Positions 53,547 to 62,379 of a stretch of DNA of 64,000 nucleotides are shown piece by piece. The first letter of the stretch is position 1. Each line of letters begins with the position of its first letter. This DNA comes from an uncultured Mailhella sp. (GTDB lineage Bacteria > Desulfobacterota > Desulfovibrionia > Desulfovibrionales > Desulfovibrionaceae). The position numbers were made by a program, and so were the translations under genes. The notes under the pieces were generated by a model. It had not been told where the DNA came from. It searched no databases and saw only the letters and a program-made list of their open reading frames with translations. The DNA is taken from NCBI RefSeq assembly GCF_944324995.1, contig NZ_CALUYL010000003.1, positions 1 to 64,000 of the forward strand. The letters are read 5' to 3'.

Positions 53547-54398
53547 CTAAAGATTCACGTATTCCAGCAGGCCCTCGCCGCGCACGAGCTCCCGCAAAAA
53601 GGCGTTGTTGTGACCGTGACCGGAGCAGGACACCGTAAAGGCTCCCTGCAGCGGCGTGCCGAGCATGGCCATGTCGCCGATGAAATCCAGCATCTTGTGA
53701 CGCACGAATTCGTCGGGGAAACGCAGCCCTTCCTTGTTGATGACGCCTTCATCGCCCACCACGACCACGTTCTGCAGCGAGCCTCCGCGCGCAAGGCCGC
53801 GGCTGTGCAGGTATTCCACTTCCTTGAGGAAGCCGAAGGTGCGGGCGGACGCCACTTCCTTTTCAAAGGATTCCGGCGTGACGTTCAGCGCAAAGTGTTC
53901 CTCCCCGATGACCGGATGCGGGAAACGGATGGTGTAGTCCACGTAAAAGCCGTCGAAGGGACGCGCAACAATGGATTTTCCGTCCTTTTCCAGCGAGAAC
54001 TCGCGCGCCACACGCGCCACGCGACGGGGCGCGTTCTGAGAACGAAGGCCGACGCTGAGCAGAGAATCCACCACCACCATCGCCGAACCGTCGAGAATGG
54101 GAGCTTCGCCGCCGAAGACGTGAACTTCCACGTTGTCCACGGCAAGGCCGTTCAGGGCGGCGAGCACGTGTTCGATGGTGGCCACGCTGACCTTGCCGTC
54201 GCTGATGGTGGTGGCCAGTTCCGTGGTGCTCACGGCTTCCGGACGGGGCGAAAGCAGATGCACGCCGTCGTCGGAATGAATATGAAAAACAATACCCGAA
54301 TTTTCCGCAGCAGGACGGAACTCCACGCTGACTTCATGGCCGGAATGCAGGGAAATTCCCCTGCAGGTGACAGTGCCGCCAAGAGTGGTCTGGGGCAT
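53547..54398 (-). CDS. lpxC: UDP-3-O-acyl-GlcNAc deacetylase LpxC
   Basis: A 283-residue zinc deacetylase, the committed step of lipid A synthesis, marking a Gram-negative envelope. The zinc ligands are in VATIEHVLAALNG (His), and HKMLDFIGDMAMLG (His and Asp); the catalytic SGHGHNNAFL is at the C-terminus. Two-domain LpxC fold and length are normal. GGAGATCGTC precedes the ATG. It is followed by no close gene on this strand; prmC lies upstream with a gap of about 60 bases. Confidence 0.97.
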   Translation of the reverse strand: MPQTTLGGTVTCRGISLHSGHEVSVEFRPAAENSGIVFHIHSDDGVHLLSPRPEAVSTTELATTISDGKVSVATIEHVLAALNGLAVDNVEVHVFGGEAPILDGSAMVVVDSLLSVGLRSQNAPRRVARVAREFSLEKDGKSIVARPFDGFYVDYTIRFPHPVIGEEHFALNVTPESFEKEVASARTFGFLKEVEYLHSRGLARGGSLQNVVVVGDEGVINKEGLRFPDEFVRHKMLDFIGDMAMLGTPLQGAFTVSCSGHGHNNAFLRELVRGEGLLEYVNL

Positions 54399-54459
54399 GA
54401 CGATCTCCTGAGCGCCCGGCGGAACATTCCGCCGCGGCTTTCCCCGGTCAACCGGGGGT

Positions 54460-55314
54460 TTACGCGCACGAACGCCTCACCGCAAAAAGGAATCTGTCCT
54501 TTCCGGCGAGGTCGCGTCCCGTGCGCATATCCTTCCAGTACGCGTCCGAACACAACGCCCGGCACGCATCGCCCTGAAGGCATCCATGCTCCATGAGCAG
54601 CAGGCCGCCTTCCTTCAGCAGGGCGCGGGCCGCCGCTTCCACCGCGCGGGGATGTTCCAGACCCGAAGGCCCGGGCACCAGCGCGGAGCGCGGCTCAAAA
54701 TTCCTGACGCCGGGATCGAGTCCGGCGTATTCTTCTTCACTCACATAGGGGGGATTGCTGACGACAAGATCAAAACTGCCGCAGGCAAAGGGCAAAGGCC
54801 CGGTGAAATCGGCCTCAATGAAGGTGACGGCGTCGGCTGTGCCGTTTGCTTCGGCGTTTTTTCGGGCCGTCTTCAGCGCGGCGGACGAAATATCCACGGC
54901 CGCGCCGCGCCATGTCGGCCTCTCCGCGGCCAGCGTCACGGCGATGCAGCCGCTGCCCGTGCCGAGGTCAAGAAAGCGCACGTCCTGCCGATCGCCGAAA
55001 AACTCCAGCGCCGCGTCCACAAGATGCTCCGTTTCGGGGCGGGGAATGAGGGTGCCGGAATCTACAAAGAAATCGCGACCGTAAAATTCGCGGCGGCCGA
55101 TCAGGTAGGCCGCGGGCTCTCCGGCCAGACGGCGCGCCAGAAGCGCTTCAAGCCGACGCTCCGCGTCGGCCGGCACCTCTTCTTCGGAATGGGCCACAAG
55201 CGCCACCTTGTCTATGCCGAGCACATGACAAAGCAGAAGAGCGGCTACCGTTGCCGGAGCTTCCGTGCCGGCAAGGCGGGCCGTCGCGCGTATTTTCCAT
55301 TCACGTCGGGTCAT
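54460..55314 (-). CDS. prmC: Release factor glutamine methyltransferase PrmC
   Basis: A 284-residue SAM-dependent methyltransferase that modifies the GGQ glutamine of RF1 and RF2. The SAM loop is FLDLGTGSGCIAVTLA and the catalytic motif is VVSNPPYVSEEEY. The N-terminal helical domain ends in LIGRREFYGRDF and PRPETE. Length is normal. No Shine-Dalgarno is evident before the ATG at 55314. In many genomes prmC follows prfA; here it is beside lpxC. Confidence 0.95.
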   Translation of the reverse strand: MTRREWKIRATARLAGTEAPATVAALLLCHVLGIDKVALVAHSEEEVPADAERRLEALLARRLAGEPAAYLIGRREFYGRDFFVDSGTLIPRPETEHLVDAALEFFGDRQDVRFLDLGTGSGCIAVTLAAERPTWRGAAVDISSAALKTARKNAEANGTADAVTFIEADFTGPLPFACGSFDLVVSNPPYVSEEEYAGLDPGVRNFEPRSALVPGPSGLEHPRAVEAAARALLKEGGLLLMEHGCLQGDACRALCSDAYWKDMRTGRDLAGKDRFLFAVRRSCA

Positions 55315-55894
55315 AACGGCACAAGTCTAACACAGGATGTCCGGCAGGACAAGACGAGGGCGCAACCCTCTTTTTTTCCACATTTCTTTTGGCAAAAAGC
55401 ACGCGCAAGAGCCTTGGAGAAGCCGCCCGCGGCCTCTTCCGCTCCGAAGGCGGCGGGCGCAAGAAAGCCGCGGCGAACGCAACTTCTTCTGCGTCCGCCG
55501 CGGCAAGGCATTCATCAACGCCGCTCCAAAGAGCAACGCCCTCACTTCCGCCTTCCGGCGCGCTGCTGTACGCGGGTAAAGCTTGGCCGCAACGCCTCTG
55601 CGGGGAACGTGAGGGAATCTTGTGCGCGGCACAGCAAAGCCGCGCGTCAAATCCTGCCTGCGCAAGGCCGGAACGCACGGGCACGTTCAAAAGCGCCGGA
55701 CGGGCTCGCTTTGCGGAATCGAAACGCCGACCCGCAGAAACCTCCCGGACGGCCATGAGCCCGGCGGGCCCGGCGTGCGCCCCGCGCGTCTGCGGGTCGA
55801 ATTTATCTCATTGCTGAGCATCTGCGGGAGCGATAGTGCGCCCCGCGCATCCGCGGGCCGCATGACCGTCATCAAAGGCGGTCGCCCGCAACGA
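55315..55894. other. Unexplained 580-base spacer between prmC and rnhA
   Basis: A long GC-rich spacer. Open frames exist on both strands but have no ribosome site, motif or sensible composition. Near its right end a 22-base imperfect direct repeat starting GTGCGCCCCGCGC occurs at 55775-55796 and 55836-55857. It could be a decayed gene or low-complexity filler; nothing more can be supported. Confidence 0.45.
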
Positions 55895-55912
55895 AAGCGG
55901 TGCTCACCGCTT
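55895..55912 (-). terminator. Possible weak terminator of rnhA operon
   Basis: AAGCGGT (55895-55901) and ACCGCTT (55906-55912) form a perfect seven-base-pair stem about 15 bases after the rnhA stop. On the minus strand it is followed by only TTCG, so it is a weak candidate. Confidence 0.4.
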
Positions 55913-55926
55913 CCGCAGGTCAAACG

Positions 55927-56403
55927 CTAGTCGGAAAAGCCCACGTCCTCGGGCAGATCCTTCCGGGAAGCCTCCGTTCGGGCCAGCTCGTCGCAGCGCT
56001 CGTTTTCCGCGTGCCCAGCATGGCCCTTGAGCCAGTGAAAGCGAACCTCGTGCCGGGAAAGAAGCTCGGGCATGCGCTTCCAAAGGTCCTGGTTCTTCAC
56101 CGGCTTCTTGGCCGAAGTCAGCCAGTTGTTGCGCAGCCAGCCCGCCAGCCAGCGGTCCTTGATGGCCTTGGCCACGTACTGCGAATCGGTGTAGAGCTCG
56201 ACCACGCAGGGCTCGCGAAGCGCGCCGAGCGCCTCCAGCACGGCCAGAATCTCCATGCGGTTGTTCGTGGTGCGGGCAAAGCCGCCGCTCATTTCGCGTC
56301 TGGCCGGGCCCTTCGCGCCCTCGCACGTCAGCACGGCGGCCCAGCCGCCCGGGCCGGGATTGCCGAGGCAGGAACCGTCGGTATGAATGGTCACGGTCTT
56401 CAT
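55927..56403 (-). CDS. rnhA: Ribonuclease HI
   Basis: A 158-residue RNase H that cuts RNA in RNA-DNA hybrids. All acidic ligands are in place: [16 protein letters not shown] (Asp), [11 protein letters not shown] (Glu), LYTDSQYV (Asp) and [10 protein letters not shown] (Asp). The basic protrusion [20 protein letters not shown] is intact, so this is the full E. coli-like form. Length is normal. It begins three bases after the stop of the sulfatase-like gene. Confidence 0.97.
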   Translation of the reverse strand: MKTVTIHTDGSCLGNPGPGGWAAVLTCEGAKGPARREMSGGFARTTNNRMEILAVLEALGALREPCVVELYTDSQYVAKAIKDRWLAGWLRNNWLTSAKKPVKNQDLWKRMPELLSRHEVRFHWLKGHAGHAENERCDELARTEASRKDLPEDVGFSD

Positions 56404-56406
56404 GGC

Positions 56407-58509
56407 TTATTTTCCCGCGTCCTTTGCCGCGGCGCGCGCGGCCGCAATGCGATCCTTGCCGTTGTTGTGCAGGAGGTACTGCGACGTGTAGTAGAAATCC
56501 ATGAGCTTCTGCCGCATGGACGCCGCCCTTTCCGGTTCCTCGGCCCGCAGATCGCGGGCGTTGTTGTCGGGCGTGCGCTCGTCCAGACGGTACAGGGCGT
56601 CGCCCTTCGGACGCACGGCGTACACGTAGCCGTCTTCCAGCAGGTAGTGAACGCTGTCGGTATCGCTGATGAAGGCCACGGCGTCGGCGTCGTTGGCGGG
56701 GTCGAAGAGATTGCGGCCCAGCGTGTTGGTGTAGAAGTCCAGACCGGCCAGCGCCGCCATGGAAGGCAGAACGTCCGGCTGAATGTGCGGAGCCGGATTC
56801 ACGCCCGGCTTCACCTGACCGCCCGGCGCGTAGATGAGCAGCGGAATATGCCACGCCTGAAGATTGCACGCGCGCACGGCGGGCGTGATGTTGGTGGAAT
56901 TGTTGTTCAGGCCGTGATCGCCCATGATGACGAACACGGTGTCGTTGAACCACGGCTGCTTCGAGGCCTTGTCGAAGAAGCGGCGCAGGGCGTGATCGGA
57001 AAGGTGCAGGGAACGGAATTCCTCGGCGCTTTCGTAGCCGTACCAGGCCAGAGCCTCGGGCGAGGGATCGGGCGGAGACACGTAGCCTTCGTTGTCGTCG
57101 GGAATGGTGTAGGGCCGGTGGAACGAGGCCGACTGAATCACGGAAATGAAGGGCTTGTCGCTGCCGGAGAGCACGTCCACGGCTTCGCGGAACATGGCGA
57201 TGTCGGACACGCCCCACACGTCGGTGTTGGGGGCTTCCCAGGCCGATTCCTCCAGAAGGTGCAGGTCTTCCACGTTGTGCTGAAGCATGCCGCGGATGTT
57301 GGCCCAGTTGGCGTTTCCGCCTATCATGTAATACTTTTCGTATCCCGCGAATTCATTGAACACCGAAGACTGATCCACCAGCTTGGGATTGCGCGACGTG
57401 GTGCCGCCGGAATGGTTCACGTCCGGCACGCCGCTGATGGTGGTGAACACGGCGCGGGCCGTGGTGCGGGTGGGCGAATAGAAATTGGGGTAATAGAGGC
57501 TCTTCGGGGCCAGTTCCCTGAGAAACGGCGTGGGATCAATGTCCGGGCCGAGGGAAGCGGGCATGGAAGGCGCGAGGGACGTGCGCTCCCAGCACATGGA
57601 TTCCATGATGAGAATCACGATGTTCGGGCGCTTTTCCATGGCCCTGCCGGGGAAATGCCGCACGTAGGTGAGCGGCTCCGCGCCTTCGGGAACGCGCAGA
57701 TACGCGGCCATGCGGGGCCAGGCCTCGCGGGTGGCCTCGATGTTCGGCGGAAGCGCCTTGCCGTAGTTGCGGGTATCGTAAAGGTTCTGGATGGGATTCA
57801 CGGCCAGAATGGCGATGTTCTTGTCCGAACTGAAATAGGCGTTGCTCCAGCGCAGGGGGAAGAGGTTGGAGCTGATCTGCCCGTAGCCCACGATGAAGAG
57901 CATGACGAGCGAGGCCGTGGTGATGAAGGCGCGCCACTTGCGGGTGCAGCCTTCCCCGCCATGCTTCGGACGGATGGGGAATGCCGCGTGGGAGCGCAGA
58001 AAGCGCGCAAACAGCCACACGTAGAGCGCTTCCGCCACGGCGAAGGCCGCCACGATGAGCGGCACGGGATAGCTCTGCCACACCATGCGCACGGATTCCG
58101 AGGGGTCTTCCAGAAAGACCTTCGCGCCCATGTCGATGTGCTGATGCAGATAGAAGAAGAAGCCGAAGTCGAACACATAGACGAGCATGGCTCCGGCGGC
58201 CATCAGACCGGTGACGAGGCAGAGCACCTTCCGCGCAAACGACGCTCCCTCGCGCGAAACGGCGCGCTCAAGGCGCGGCCAGAGCAGGCAGAAGGCCAGA
58301 GGCAGCGCCATGAACACCGCCATGCGCGCGTCGAACTTGAGGCCTATGTAGAGAGCTTCGGGAATGTGCCCGCGTTCGGTGATGTCAGGCAGAAGAAAGT
58401 AGAGAAGCGCCAGTCGGGCGGCAAAGAACAGCGCCGTGTTGACGAGAACGAACAGCGCGATGTCCACAAGCGGCTGAAATGCCGCAAACGAAGAACGGCG
58501 AGAGCTCAT
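56407..58509 (-). CDS. LTA-synthase-like membrane sulfatase
   Basis: A 700-residue inner-membrane enzyme of the alkaline phosphatase superfamily. The N-terminal 210 residues hold about five hydrophobic helices, and the rest is a periplasmic sulfatase domain: NIVILIMESMCWERTS with metal ligand and nucleophile region, MGDHGLNNNS near the second metal site. This plan fits LtaS/OpgB-like phosphotransferases or a phosphoethanolamine transferase. Lipoteichoic acid itself is not expected here, so transfer of a glycerol- or ethanolamine-phosphate to a glycan or lipid A is likelier. AAGGAGCAACT precedes the ATG. It lies between a small CxxC gene and rnhA. Confidence 0.85.
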   Translation of the reverse strand: MSSRRSSFAAFQPLVDIALFVLVNTALFFAARLALLYFLLPDITERGHIPEALYIGLKFDARMAVFMALPLAFCLLWPRLERAVSREGASFARKVLCLVTGLMAAGAMLVYVFDFGFFFYLHQHIDMGAKVFLEDPSESVRMVWQSYPVPLIVAAFAVAEALYVWLFARFLRSHAAFPIRPKHGGEGCTRKWRAFITTASLVMLFIVGYGQISSNLFPLRWSNAYFSSDKNIAILAVNPIQNLYDTRNYGKALPPNIEATREAWPRMAAYLRVPEGAEPLTYVRHFPGRAMEKRPNIVILIMESMCWERTSLAPSMPASLGPDIDPTPFLRELAPKSLYYPNFYSPTRTTARAVFTTISGVPDVNHSGGTTSRNPKLVDQSSVFNEFAGYEKYYMIGGNANWANIRGMLQHNVEDLHLLEESAWEAPNTDVWGVSDIAMFREAVDVLSGSDKPFISVIQSASFHRPYTIPDDNEGYVSPPDPSPEALAWYGYESAEEFRSLHLSDHALRRFFDKASKQPWFNDTVFVIMGDHGLNNNSTNITPAVRACNLQAWHIPLLIYAPGGQVKPGVNPAPHIQPDVLPSMAALAGLDFYTNTLGRNLFDPANDADAVAFISDTDSVHYLLEDGYVYAVRPKGDALYRLDERTPDNNARDLRAEEPERAASMRQKLMDFYYTSQYLLHNNGKDRIAAARAAAKDAGK

Positions 58510-58559
58510 AGTTGCTCCTTGGGCGGAAGGCCGCCGGAGGGGCGTCTCCCGCAGAGAGG

Positions 58560-58766
58560 CTACACGCGGTCGGCGTACAGCCGTTCGAGGAATTCTTCCA
58601 TCACGTCGTCCATCTGGCTGATGAACTGCTTGAGCGGAAAGGTGCGGCGGCAGGCGGAACACTGCATGTACGCCTCATGACAGGTGCGGCGGATGTCCAG
58701 CGGCTTTCCGCAGTCGGGGCAGGTCAGCGTGGTTCTCGCCTCGCGGGGGGCAAAATAAAAGGCCAT
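58560..58766 (-). CDS. Small dual-CxxC zinc-ribbon protein
   Basis: A 68-residue protein with two CxxC pairs (LTCPDCGKPLD and MQCSACRRTFP) that would form one zinc ribbon, and an acidic helical C-terminus (DDVMEEFLERLYADRV). GGAG precedes the ATG at 58766. It lies 68 bases after recR. It resembles the dual-CxxC small proteins found near such genes in Desulfovibrio relatives; no function is known. No selenocysteine codon is evident. Confidence 0.75.
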   Translation of the reverse strand: MAFYFAPREARTTLTCPDCGKPLDIRRTCHEAYMQCSACRRTFPLKQFISQMDDVMEEFLERLYADRV

Positions 58767-58834
58767 GACATCTCCATGACGTTGACATTCGTGTGAGGCC
58801 GGGAAGCGCCCGGCAAACGCGCGGCCTGCGGCCG

Positions 58835-59440
58835 CTACAGAGCCTGACGGTAGCGCAGCGACTGGCGCAGCGTTTCCCTGTCCATGTATTTGACTTCGGC
58901 ACCCAGCGGAATGCCCTGGGCAAGCCGCGTGACGCGCACCTCGGGAAAGCGCGCGCTCACCTGCTCCTTCACGAAGGTGGCCGTGGCTTCGGCTTCGGCC
59001 GTGGCTCCGAGGGCGAGAATGAGCTCCTTCACCCGGCCTTCGGCAAGGCGGGCGCGCAGACGATCCATTTCCAGCGTCTCCGCGGGGCTGTGATCGAGCG
59101 GCGCAAGAAGGCCGCCGAGAATCATGTAGTACCCCTTGTAGAAGTTGCCCTCTTCCATGGTGAGCATGCTGTCCCACTCGGCCACAAGGCAGAGCTGGGT
59201 TTCGTCGCGCTCGGGATCGGCGCAAATGGGGCACGGATCGGAATCGGAAAGGCCGCCGCAGCGGCTGCACAGATGAAGCGTGTCGCGCAGCTCGTACACG
59301 CCTTTGCCCAGTCGGCGCACTTCGGCTTCGGGCCACTTGAGCAGAGTCATGGCGGCGCGCATCGCGGACTTGGGCCCGAGCCCGGGCAGGCGGGCGAGCT
59401 GGTCCACGAGATTTTTCAGAGGTTCGGGAATTCGCTGCAC
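58835..59440 (-). CDS. recR: Recombination protein RecR
   Basis: A 201-residue RecFOR pathway protein that helps load RecA on gapped DNA. The HhH LARLPGLGPKSAMR, the four-cysteine zinc finger (LCSRCGGLSDSDPCPIC) and the Toprim domain (LCLVAEWDSMLTM, LALGATAEAEATA) are all visible. The start is a GTG at 59440 preceded by AAGGATG. It is normal in length. No dnaX or YbaB gene lies beside it here, an uncommon context. Confidence 0.96.
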   Translation of the reverse strand: MQRIPEPLKNLVDQLARLPGLGPKSAMRAAMTLLKWPEAEVRRLGKGVYELRDTLHLCSRCGGLSDSDPCPICADPERDETQLCLVAEWDSMLTMEEGNFYKGYYMILGGLLAPLDHSPAETLEMDRLRARLAEGRVKELILALGATAEAEATATFVKEQVSARFPEVRVTRLAQGIPLGAEVKYMDRETLRQSLRYRQAL

Positions 59441-59549
59441 GAAAGCATCCTTCCGAAGGTTGACATTGCAAGGCCGGCAACGGACACGGGCAGCCTGAGC
59501 GGCCGCGCGGGCGACGCGCCGGAGCGTTCAGGGGCGAGAGCCCTGTTCA

Positions 59550-59592
59550 GAAAAACAACGGCTCTCCCGAAGCGGCGCGTTCCGGGAGAGTC
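59550..59592 (-). terminator. Terminator of lepB
   Basis: On the minus strand GACTCTCCCGGAA (from 59592) pairs with TTCGGGAGAGCC (one bulge, one G-T pair) and is followed by GTTGTTTTT. It lies 30 bases after the lepB stop. Confidence 0.8.
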
Positions 59593-59619
59593 GCCCCGAA
59601 GGGGAAAGGTTTCGGCCCG

Positions 59620-60234
59620 CTATTTGACAAGATGGCCGAGGCGGCCGAGACGCGGCGTATGGGTGTCGCCGTCCCACGACCAGTAGATGCGCCAGGCCTT
59701 GCCGTGAATGTAGGAGCGCGGCACGCAGCCCCAGGCGCGGGAATCCTCGGAATTGTCGCGGTTGTCGCCCATGACGAAGTAGGAATCCGGGGGTACGGTC
59801 ACGGGGCCGATGTTGTCGAGTCTGCCGATCACGTTGGGGTAGAGCTGCTGAATGTAGTCTTCCTTCACGGGTTCGCCGTTGCGGTAGAACTGCTTGTTGC
59901 GCATTTCAATGACGTCGCCGGGAAGCCCCACCACGCGCTTGATGTAGTCGGTGCTGGGGTCGCCGGGATACTTGAACACGATGATGTCGCCTATCTGCGG
60001 ATCGGCGCCGCGGAACAGGTATTTGTCGGTAAAGGGAATCTTCACGCCGTACACGAACTTGTTGACCAGAACGTAGTCGCCGATCTGCACGGTCTGCAGC
60101 ATGGAGCCGGAAGGAATGGTGTACGGCTGAAACAAGAAGGTTCGGATGACAAGAGCCAGCACCACTGCCGTCAGCAGCGCTTCGCCGTAGTCGCGAAACA
60201 TGGAACTGCCTTTCTTTCCAGAATTTTCAGACAT
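59620..60234 (-). CDS. lepB: Signal peptidase I
   Basis: A 204-residue inner-membrane serine protease that removes Sec signal peptides. A single N-terminal helix (LLTAVVLALVIRTFLF) is followed by the catalytic Ser in TIPSGSMLQTV, the catalytic Lys in DYIKRVVGLPGD and box E MGDNRDNSEDSR. An ATG at 60201 has the better ribosome site (AAAGG), so the true start may be there, 11 codons in. A divergent reductase operon begins about 220 bases away. Confidence 0.94.
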   Translation of the reverse strand: MSENSGKKGSSMFRDYGEALLTAVVLALVIRTFLFQPYTIPSGSMLQTVQIGDYVLVNKFVYGVKIPFTDKYLFRGADPQIGDIIVFKYPGDPSTDYIKRVVGLPGDVIEMRNKQFYRNGEPVKEDYIQQLYPNVIGRLDNIGPVTVPPDSYFVMGDNRDNSEDSRAWGCVPRSYIHGKAWRIYWSWDGDTHTPRLGRLGHLVK

Positions 60235-60396
60235 GGGGGTCACAAGGGCGCAAGGCCGGGTTGAAGGTCTGGGGGCGTTCGCAAAGAACGAGCGGAGATT
60301 AGCACGGCGGGAAAGCTCGCGCAAGAAGGCTCTTTCCTTCCCGGTACGAAAAAAAATTTTCTGCATCACGGCAAGGGCCTCCTTTTTCCGTCTGTT

Positions 60397-60414
60397 TTGG
60401 CACGAAAAATGCAT
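60397..60414 (+). promoter_or_regulatory. Sigma-54 (-24/-12) promoter of reductase operon
   Basis: TTGGCACG (60397-60404) then AAAA and ATGCA (60409-60413) matches the TTGGCACG-N4-TTGCW consensus at all but one position. The invariant GG (60399-60400) and GC (60411-60412) are ten bases apart as required. It lies 45 bases before the ATG. An eight-base inverted repeat, TCGGAAAA/TTTTCCGA, overlaps the expected start site at 60414-60436. Confidence 0.75.
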
Positions 60415-60458
60415 CGGAAAAACATATCTTTTCCGACACCCCTTACCAAGGATCATCC

Positions 60459-62363
60459 ATGACAGACATGTTCTCTCCTCTCAGCATAGGCAATCTCACG
60501 CTGAAGAATCGCTTTCTGATGGCCCCCATGGAAAACGGCATGGCCCACAAGGGCGGCATGGTGAGCGAGCGGCTCATCAACTTCTTCAAGGAACGCGCCC
60601 GCAAGGAAGTCGCACTCATCGTCACGGGTTCCATCGCCGTTTCGCCCGAAGGCGCCGGCCTGCCCTCCCAGCTCGGCATCTATTCCGACGACTTTCTTCC
60701 CGGTCTCTCCGAACTGTGCAAGGCCGTCCATGACGCCGGCGGCCGCATCGGCGCGCAGCTCTATCATGCGGGCAGACAGGCCACCGAGGCGGTGACCGGA
60801 CTCACTCCCATAGCGCCCTCCGCCATGCCCTGCGCCGCAGTGAACAGCCACCCCCGCGCCATGACGGTGCAGGACATGGACGACATGGTGCGCAAGTTCA
60901 CCGACGGAGCACGCCGCGCCATTGAAGCGGGCTTCGACCTTGTGGAGGTACACTTTGCCCACGGCTACCTGCTGCACAGCTTTCTCTCTCCCCACAGCAA
61001 CAAGAGAACCGACGAATTCGGCGGCTCCCTAGAAAACCGCTGCCGCTTCCCCATGCGCGTGCTCAACGCCGTGCTGAATGAAGTGGCGGGACGCGTGCCG
61101 GTAAGCATCCGCATTTCCGCCGATGAATTTCTCGACGACGGCCTGCACTTTGATGAAGTGCGCACCATCTGCCGCATGGCGCAGGACGTCGGCGTCAGCG
61201 CCGTGGGCCTCTCTGCAGGCAGCTATGACGCCCTGCCCTACAGCATTCAGCCCATGTTCATTCCGCAGGGCTTTCTCGCGCCCTACGCCGAAACGCTGAA
61301 AAAAGAGCTTTCCGTACCCGTCATCGTGGCGGGACGTCTGAACAGCGCCGAACTCGTCAAGGACATTCTGACCACGGGCAAGGCCGACGCCGTGGCCATC
61401 GGCCGCGGACTGCTGGCCGACGAGGATTTCGTGCTGAAAATGAAAAGCGGCCGCTGGGAGGACATTCGCTACTGCGTGGCGTGCAACCAGGGCTGCGCAG
61501 ACGGCATCATGTCCGGCAAGTCTGCGGAATGTCTTGTCAATCCACGCTGCTCCTTTGAAGAAGAAAGAACGGTGGAACCGAGCCCCGATCCCGGCCGCGT
61601 CGTCATCATTGGCGGCGGTCCCGCCGGCATGGAATGCGCCAGAGTGGCCGCCATGCGCGGACATACCGTCATTCTCTGCGACGCAAAGCCCGAACCCGGC
61701 GGCAAGCTCGACATCGTCGCCGCACCTCCGGAAAAGGAATCGTTCCTGCTCTTCGAGCGCTACCTGCGCACCCAGCTGAAAGAGCTGAACGTCACGCAGA
61801 TTTCCGGTACCGTCACCTCGCCGGACGACATCCGCGCTCATCACCCCGATCATGTCGTGCTCGCCACCGGAGCCAGACAGACACTTCCCCCCATACCCGG
61901 CGTGGACAAGCCCATCGTCGTCATGGCCGAAGACGTGCTCTCCGGCGCCGTGGAAACCGGTCACAACGTAGTCATCATAGGCGGCGGACTTGTGGGCGTG
62001 GAAACGGCCCACTTCCTCGGCGTCCGCAACAGGAGCGTCACCATTCTGGAAATGGCCAACGAGATCGCCCGCGGCTGCGGCGGCACCTTCCTGACACATA
62101 TTCGCAGCAATCTTCAGCATTTCGGCGTCACCGTCCATACCGGAGCCGCCGTCCAGTCCATTACGGATGAAGGCGTCGTGTGCAACGGCAGCCTGATTCC
62201 GGCCGACACCGTGGTCATTGCCGCGGGCTACCGCTCCGACACCTCCCTGCTCGAACCCCTCAAGCAGGCTTTCGGCCAAGTGCATGTCATCGGGGACGCA
62301 CTCGCTCCCCGCAAGATTCAGGACGCCACGCGTGAGGGCTTCCTCTGCGCCTGTTCCCTCTAA
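60459..62363 (+). CDS. FMN/FAD/Fe-S NADH:flavin oxidoreductase (OYE-like)
   Basis: A 634-residue enzyme of the 2,4-dienoyl-CoA reductase/trimethylamine dehydrogenase class. The N-terminal Old-Yellow-Enzyme barrel (PLSIGNLTLKNRFLMAPME, QLYHAGRQA) binds FMN and covers about residues 1-340. The [4Fe-4S] motif CVACNQGC...NPRC is at about 345-370. The C-terminal halves are FAD (VVIIGGGPAGMECARVA) and NADH (VVIIGGGLVGVETAHFL) domains. It should reduce an activated double bond or act as a dehydrogenase of unknown substrate. AAGGA precedes the ATG. Two catabolic-type genes follow closely. Confidence 0.93.
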   Translation: MTDMFSPLSIGNLTLKNRFLMAPMENGMAHKGGMVSERLINFFKERARKEVALIVTGSIAVSPEGAGLPSQLGIYSDDFLPGLSELCKAVHDAGGRIGAQLYHAGRQATEAVTGLTPIAPSAMPCAAVNSHPRAMTVQDMDDMVRKFTDGARRAIEAGFDLVEVHFAHGYLLHSFLSPHSNKRTDEFGGSLENRCRFPMRVLNAVLNEVAGRVPVSIRISADEFLDDGLHFDEVRTICRMAQDVGVSAVGLSAGSYDALPYSIQPMFIPQGFLAPYAETLKKELSVPVIVAGRLNSAELVKDILTTGKADAVAIGRGLLADEDFVLKMKSGRWEDIRYCVACNQGCADGIMSGKSAECLVNPRCSFEEERTVEPSPDPGRVVIIGGGPAGMECARVAAMRGHTVILCDAKPEPGGKLDIVAAPPEKESFLLFERYLRTQLKELNVTQISGTVTSPDDIRAHHPDHVVLATGARQTLPPIPGVDKPIVVMAEDVLSGAVETGHNVVIIGGGLVGVETAHFLGVRNRSVTILEMANEIARGCGGTFLTHIRSNLQHFGVTVHTGAAVQSITDEGVVCNGSLIPADTVVIAAGYRSDTSLLEPLKQAFGQVHVIGDALAPRKIQDATREGFLCACSL

Positions 62364-62379
62364 CCATTGGAGAATTATC

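Noticed and set aside
55301..55756. A 151-codon minus-strand frame between prmC and rnhA
   Set aside because: It overlaps the prmC start, has low-complexity composition and no ribosome site.
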